From assembly GCA_003554505.1 (NCBI GenBank), contig PWGS01000113.1:1-9149 (forward strand): DNA of 9,149 bases. The letters are read 5' to 3'. Positions 5,950 to 9,149 of this stretch are shown here, piece by piece (positions within the stretch are counted from its first letter, which is position 1; the number at the start of each line of letters is the position of its first letter). Under the pieces are notes generated by a model that did no database searches, was not told the origin of the DNA, and was given only the letters and a program-made list of their open reading frames with translations. This stretch comes from Desulfonatronospira sp. (lineage in GTDB: Bacteria > Desulfobacterota > Desulfovibrionia > Desulfovibrionales > Desulfonatronovibrionaceae). The position numbers and the translations under genes are program-made.

Positions 5950-6576
5950 TCAGGAAGGCCTCTTATTTCGAAGCAGGGGCTGGTCAATGCCCTGTTCGCC
6001 GAGCTTCTGCTTGAAGCTGTCAATCTTTGAGGGGGTGGTTTCCACCTCGATTATCACCCGGTACCAGGGCTTTTCTCCTGAAAAGGCCCTGTTTATGGAA
6101 GCTTCAAATCCTTCCTGGTACAGGCGCTGCTGCAGTCCCCCGGCACGTTCCATGCTCTGAAAGGACCCCCCCTGAAAGGTGTATACGAAAGACTCGGCCT
6201 CTGGTTCAGGATCTGGCGGCAGGGCTGCGGTTTCCATGGCCTGCTCCCGGGGAGGATCAGCTGCGGGGGCAGCAGGCTGTTCCTGCGGGGCTGGACCTCT
6301 GGCGGGCTCTGATCGCAGGCGTTCGTGAAACTCCAGTTCTTCAGGACGCAGAATCCTGGCCTCTTCCTGTTTTTTCTCTTCCTGGGGCATGATCCTGGAA
6401 ATATCCGGCATTACGTCTTCCGGATTATACCCGCGTCCTACGAAAACCCCCAGGATAAAAGCCCAGACAATGGCCAGCAGGGCAAAGCCGCCCAGAGTAA
6501 GCGTCCTGCCCGGGGTCAGCTGCAGGCTCAGCCTGGGCTCCTGCTTTTTTTTGTTCTTGGTGTTTCTGGCAGCCAT
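5950..6576 (-). CDS. Membrane-anchored SPOR-domain protein
   Basis: This 208-residue protein has a basic cytoplasmic N-terminus (1-25), one membrane segment (about 26-47, LGGFALLAIVWAFILGVFVG) and a Pro/Ala/Glu-rich linker (about 60-128). A C-terminal SPOR-like domain (about 129-200) contains YTFQGGSFQSMERAGGLQQRL and WYRVIIEV, matching the usual pattern of an aromatic-rich first strand, an AxxLxxxL helix and a (Y/W)RV strand. SPOR domains bind denuded peptidoglycan at division sites, so a role in septation or cell-wall organisation is likely, with the domain in the periplasm. The architecture resembles FtsN, but sequence alone does not justify that name. The ATG follows the argS stop after only 2 nt, indicating translational coupling, and the radical SAM gene begins 9 nt downstream. 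Confidence 0.85.
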   Translation of the reverse strand: MAARNTKNKKKQEPRLSLQLTPGRTLTLGGFALLAIVWAFILGVFVGRGYNPEDVMPDISRIMPQEEKKQEEARILRPEELEFHERLRSEPARGPAPQEQPAAPAADPPREQAMETAALPPDPEPEAESFVYTFQGGSFQSMERAGGLQQRLYQEGFEASINRAFSGEKPWYRVIIEVETTPSKIDSFKQKLGEQGIDQPLLRNKRPS

Positions 6577-6578
6577 TA

Positions 6579-8234
6579 TTACATCTTTTCCGGGGCATGG
6601 CCTCCTAGAAGCTTCAGCCCGTTTGAAAGCACTCTGGCCGTGGCCTGCAAAAGCAGCATGCGTGCCTGGATGAGTTCCCGGCTATCAGCGTTTAATACCG
6701 AATGAACAGTATAGTAGCGATGCAGCAGGCCAGCCAGATCCCTCAGATAAAAGCTGATATGATGAGGGCTTAAGGTCCTGGCCGCAGCCTGGACCATATC
6801 CGGAAACATTTCCAGCTGTTTCAGAAGGTCCAGGTCTTCCTGGGAGTCCAGAAGGTGCAAAAGGCTTTGAGGCTCAGGGCCTATGCTTATCCCTCTTTCA
6901 GCGGCCTTTGCAAAGACCGAGCATATCCTGGCATGGGCGTACTGGACATAAAAGACCGGATTGTCCATGCTCTTTTTCTTGACCTCTTCCAGGTCGAAAT
7001 CCAGGTGACTGTCACTTTTGCGGCTCAGGAATATGAACCTGCAGGCGTCCACTCCCACTTCTTGCATCACCTGACGTAAGGTCACAAATTCACCGGAGCG
7101 GGTGGACATGCTCACCTGCTGACCGGCCCGCAGAAGATTTACCAGCTGCCCCAGGATGACCCGCAGACTCCCGGCGGGCCTGCCCAGGGCCTGGACAGCG
7201 GCCTGCATCCTGGGTGCGTACCCGTGATGATCGGCCCCCCATATATCCACTACGGTTTCAAAGCCGCGGTTGAATTTGTTGTGGTGGTAAGCGATGTCCG
7301 AGGCAAAATAAGTCAGGGCCCCGTCGGACTTTTGCAGCACCCGGTCCTTGTCGTCCCCGAAGGAGGTGGACCTGAACCACAGGGCCCCGTCATGGAGATA
7401 GGCCAGATCCCTATCCTGCAGCCACTTGAGTGTCTTCTGGACCTCGCCCCGGTCAAAGAGCCCCTGTTCTGAAAACCATACCTGATGCTCGACGCCGAAA
7501 TGCTCCAGGTCTTCTCTGATGCCGGCCAGAATGCTCTGGACAGCCTTTTCCCGGCACAGGGCGATGGCGTTTTCCCGGTCCTGCTTTAAAAGGTCCCGGC
7601 CATGCTCTTGATAAAGCTCCCGGGCGTCCCCTTGCAGGTACTCGCCCTGATAATGATCAGGGGAAAGCTCCGCCTCAAGCCCGCAGAGCTGCTCGTACCT
7701 GATGAGAACGGAATCCCCCAGGACATACATCTGCCGCCCGGCGTCATTGAGATAGTATTCGGTGCCTGCTTCAAAGCCTGCAAAGCGCAGTATCCTGGCC
7801 AGTGAATCTCCCAGGGCGGCGCCGCGTCCGTGTCCGATATGCAGCGGTCCCGTGGGGTTGGCTGAGACGTACTCAATCTGTACCCGGTGTTTGCGGCCCA
7901 GGTCTGAAGATCCGAATCCTTCCTGTTCATTCTGGATGACGTTGATGATTGCCTGCCAGAACGAGGGCTTGAAGGAAAAATTCAAAAAACCGGGTCCGGC
8001 GATTTCTATGTTTTGCAGCTTTTCGGCCCGGTCCTGCAGAAGGTCTTTGAACCTTGCAGCCAGGTCCCTGGGCTTTTCCCCGGCCTGTCCGGCCAGGAGC
8101 ATGGCCAGGTTGCAGGCCAGGTCTCCGAAGCTCTTTTCCCGGGGAGTCTCTATAGAGGCCTTGTCCGGCCATTCCAGGCCCAGTTCATGGACCACGTCCC
8201 GCAGGTGTTTTTCCACATACTCTCTGGCAAACAT
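6579..8234 (-). CDS. argS: Arginyl-tRNA synthetase
   Basis: This 551-residue class I aminoacyl-tRNA synthetase charges tRNA-Arg in the cytoplasm, and its length is normal for bacterial ArgS. Residues 1-95 form the ArgS-specific N-terminal tRNA-recognition domain (including SFGDLACNLAM at 35-45 and IAGPGFLNF at 78-86). The HIGH signature is LHIGHGRG at 131-138, preceded by EYVSANPTGP. The second nucleotide-binding motif is degenerate, as is common in ArgS (VSMSTRSG at 374-381 in place of KMSKS). ADHHGYAPR at 335-342 is another conserved stretch. The DALR anticodon-binding domain begins near YVQYAHARI (429-437) and runs to the C-terminus. The gene starts 13 nt after fabD with a weak purine-rich ribosome binding site. 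No truncation or frameshift is seen. Confidence 0.97.
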   Translation of the reverse strand: MFAREYVEKHLRDVVHELGLEWPDKASIETPREKSFGDLACNLAMLLAGQAGEKPRDLAARFKDLLQDRAEKLQNIEIAGPGFLNFSFKPSFWQAIINVIQNEQEGFGSSDLGRKHRVQIEYVSANPTGPLHIGHGRGAALGDSLARILRFAGFEAGTEYYLNDAGRQMYVLGDSVLIRYEQLCGLEAELSPDHYQGEYLQGDARELYQEHGRDLLKQDRENAIALCREKAVQSILAGIREDLEHFGVEHQVWFSEQGLFDRGEVQKTLKWLQDRDLAYLHDGALWFRSTSFGDDKDRVLQKSDGALTYFASDIAYHHNKFNRGFETVVDIWGADHHGYAPRMQAAVQALGRPAGSLRVILGQLVNLLRAGQQVSMSTRSGEFVTLRQVMQEVGVDACRFIFLSRKSDSHLDFDLEEVKKKSMDNPVFYVQYAHARICSVFAKAAERGISIGPEPQSLLHLLDSQEDLDLLKQLEMFPDMVQAAARTLSPHHISFYLRDLAGLLHRYYTVHSVLNADSRELIQARMLLLQATARVLSNGLKLLGGHAPEKM

Positions 8235-8247
8235 CTATTTTCTTCTC

Positions 8248-9149
8248 TTATTTTTCAAGCTCAATGTCTTTGAGGCAGGACAGGTTTCTGGCCTCAATGC
8301 CTGCATCACGGCCCAGGATCTGGGGAATCATCCTGGTCAGGACACCCTTGGGGCCAAGCTCCAAGAACTGTTTCACGCCCTGGTCATGCATGTTTTCTAC
8401 AAGCTGGGCAAAGTATACCGGGGAAGTCATCTGGGTGGACATAATCCGCCTGATTTTTTCCGGATCCTGCTCCATGCCGGCTGTGGCATTGAAAAATAAC
8501 GGAAAGGCCGGCGTTTTCCAGTCCAGCTTGCGCATTACGTCTGAAAGTTCTTCGGCCGCCTCCTGCATCATGGGGCTGTGAAATGCCCCGCTTACAGGCA
8601 GGTGAAAAAGCCGTCCCCTTGCTTCCTGAACCAGGCTTTCCAGGCGGTGCAGGGCCTCTTTGTCGCCGGAGACAACAGTCTGGGTGGGGGTATTGTAATT
8701 GGCTACCAGGATCACTTTGTCTGTATCACGGGCGACCCGGCTTACCATATCTTCCACCTGGTCCTTTTTCAACTTGAGTATGGCTGCCATGCCTCCCCGG
8801 GAATGGGGATCGGCCTCGTCCATAAGCCTTCCCCTGAGGGAGGTGAGTTCCAGAACGGCTCGTGGCTCCAGCACATGCGCGGCGCACAGGGCGCAATATT
8901 CGCCCAGGCTGTGCCCGGCGCTGCAGGAGACATCCAGCTTCGATTCAAGGCGCATCCACAGGGTCAGGTTGACTGCGGTAAGAGCCGGCTGTACATAGCG
9001 GGTTGCGTCCATTTCCCCGCAGCCCTGGTCCCAGAAAATTTCGCGCAGGGGATGGCCACAAGCCTGTTCGGCCATTTTCCATATTTCCATGGCGGCGGTG
9101 TCGCTTTCGGCCAGGTCCCGGCCCATGTTGGCCTCCTGGGAGCCTTGAC
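8248..9149 (-). CDS. fabD: Malonyl-CoA:ACP transacylase (5' end beyond window)
   Basis: FabD moves the malonyl group from CoA to acyl carrier protein to supply fatty acid synthesis. The active-site serine lies in GHSLG (codon for Ser near 8908-8910), and the catalytic histidine is in GAFHSP about 110 residues later. LRGRLM carries the conserved arginine that binds the malonyl carboxylate, and VANYNTPTQTVVSG is also typical. The reading frame stays open upstream of the ATG at 9126 and encodes QGSQEAN, part of the family's FPGQGSQ signature. The true start is therefore outside the window, probably about 10 residues further on. The stop is 13 nt before argS, so it is the upstream member of the visible cluster. 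Whether other fatty acid genes lie further upstream cannot be seen. Confidence 0.96.
   Translation of the reverse strand, partial: QGSQEANMGRDLAESDTAAMEIWKMAEQACGHPLREIFWDQGCGEMDATRYVQPALTAVNLTLWMRLESKLDVSCSAGHSLGEYCALCAAHVLEPRAVLELTSLRGRLMDEADPHSRGGMAAILKLKKDQVEDMVSRVARDTDKVILVANYNTPTQTVVSGDKEALHRLESLVQEARGRLFHLPVSGAFHSPMMQEAAEELSDVMRKLDWKTPAFPLFFNATAGMEQDPEKIRRIMSTQMTSPVYFAQLVENMHDQGVKQFLELGPKGVLTRMIPQILGRDAGIEARNLSCLKDIELEK

Noticed and set aside
9124..9126. ATG at 9126 as the fabD start
   Set aside because: The upstream in-frame codons encode QGSQEAN, part of the FPGQGSQ signature of FabD, so the gene continues beyond the window.
1..9149. CRISPR arrays, tRNA or rRNA genes, insertion sequences
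   Set aside because: No regularly spaced repeats, no tRNA-like cloverleaf or rRNA sequence, and no transposase or terminal inverted repeats were seen.

Overview
The window looks like chromosomal DNA from an anaerobic, sulfate-reducer-like deltaproteobacterium, most likely order Desulfovibrionales. This rests on gene content and style only: a Tat-exported molybdopterin oxidoreductase next to a small c-type cytochrome and a ferredoxin-like subunit, a divergent sigma-54 activator with a cysteine-rich PAS domain, and a tight fabD-argS-SPOR-radical SAM cluster. The genus cannot be fixed from the sequence.

Left part (1-2845, minus strand): a respiratory operon read right to left. A good -24/-12 (sigma-54) promoter at 2830-2845 precedes a secreted monohaem cytochrome c (2401-2736). 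A 107-nt gap with a perfect 14-bp hairpin follows, then a 728-residue catalytic subunit of the DMSO-reductase family (107-2293) with Tat signal and complete [4Fe-4S] motif. It overlaps by one base a 4Fe-4S electron-transfer subunit that leaves the window. A membrane quinone-interacting subunit would be expected beyond the left edge but is not visible. The substrate cannot be assigned; polysulfide/thiosulfate/tetrathionate-type or another oxyanion are the natural candidates.

Middle (2846-4417): the divergent intergenic region carries a perfect 14-bp palindrome about 140 bp upstream of the predicted sigma-54 start site, where an activator site would be expected. The divergent gene (3017-4417) encodes exactly such an activator: PAS, AAA+ with GAFTGA, Fis-type HTH. 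Enzyme, promoter, site and regulator therefore form a self-contained switch, with the Cys-rich PAS domain as the likely sensor.

4418-4677: a 260-bp convergent intergenic spacer holding degenerate TCGGGG-type hexamers and a 23-bp inverted repeat. It separates the respiratory module from the housekeeping block.

Right part (4678-9149, minus strand): a compact cluster reading fabD (5' end outside the window), argS, a membrane-anchored SPOR-domain protein and a radical SAM protein with an uncharacterised N-terminal domain. Gaps are 13, 2 and 9 nt, so they are probably co-transcribed. fabD and argS are essential functions; the last two are the less understood members.
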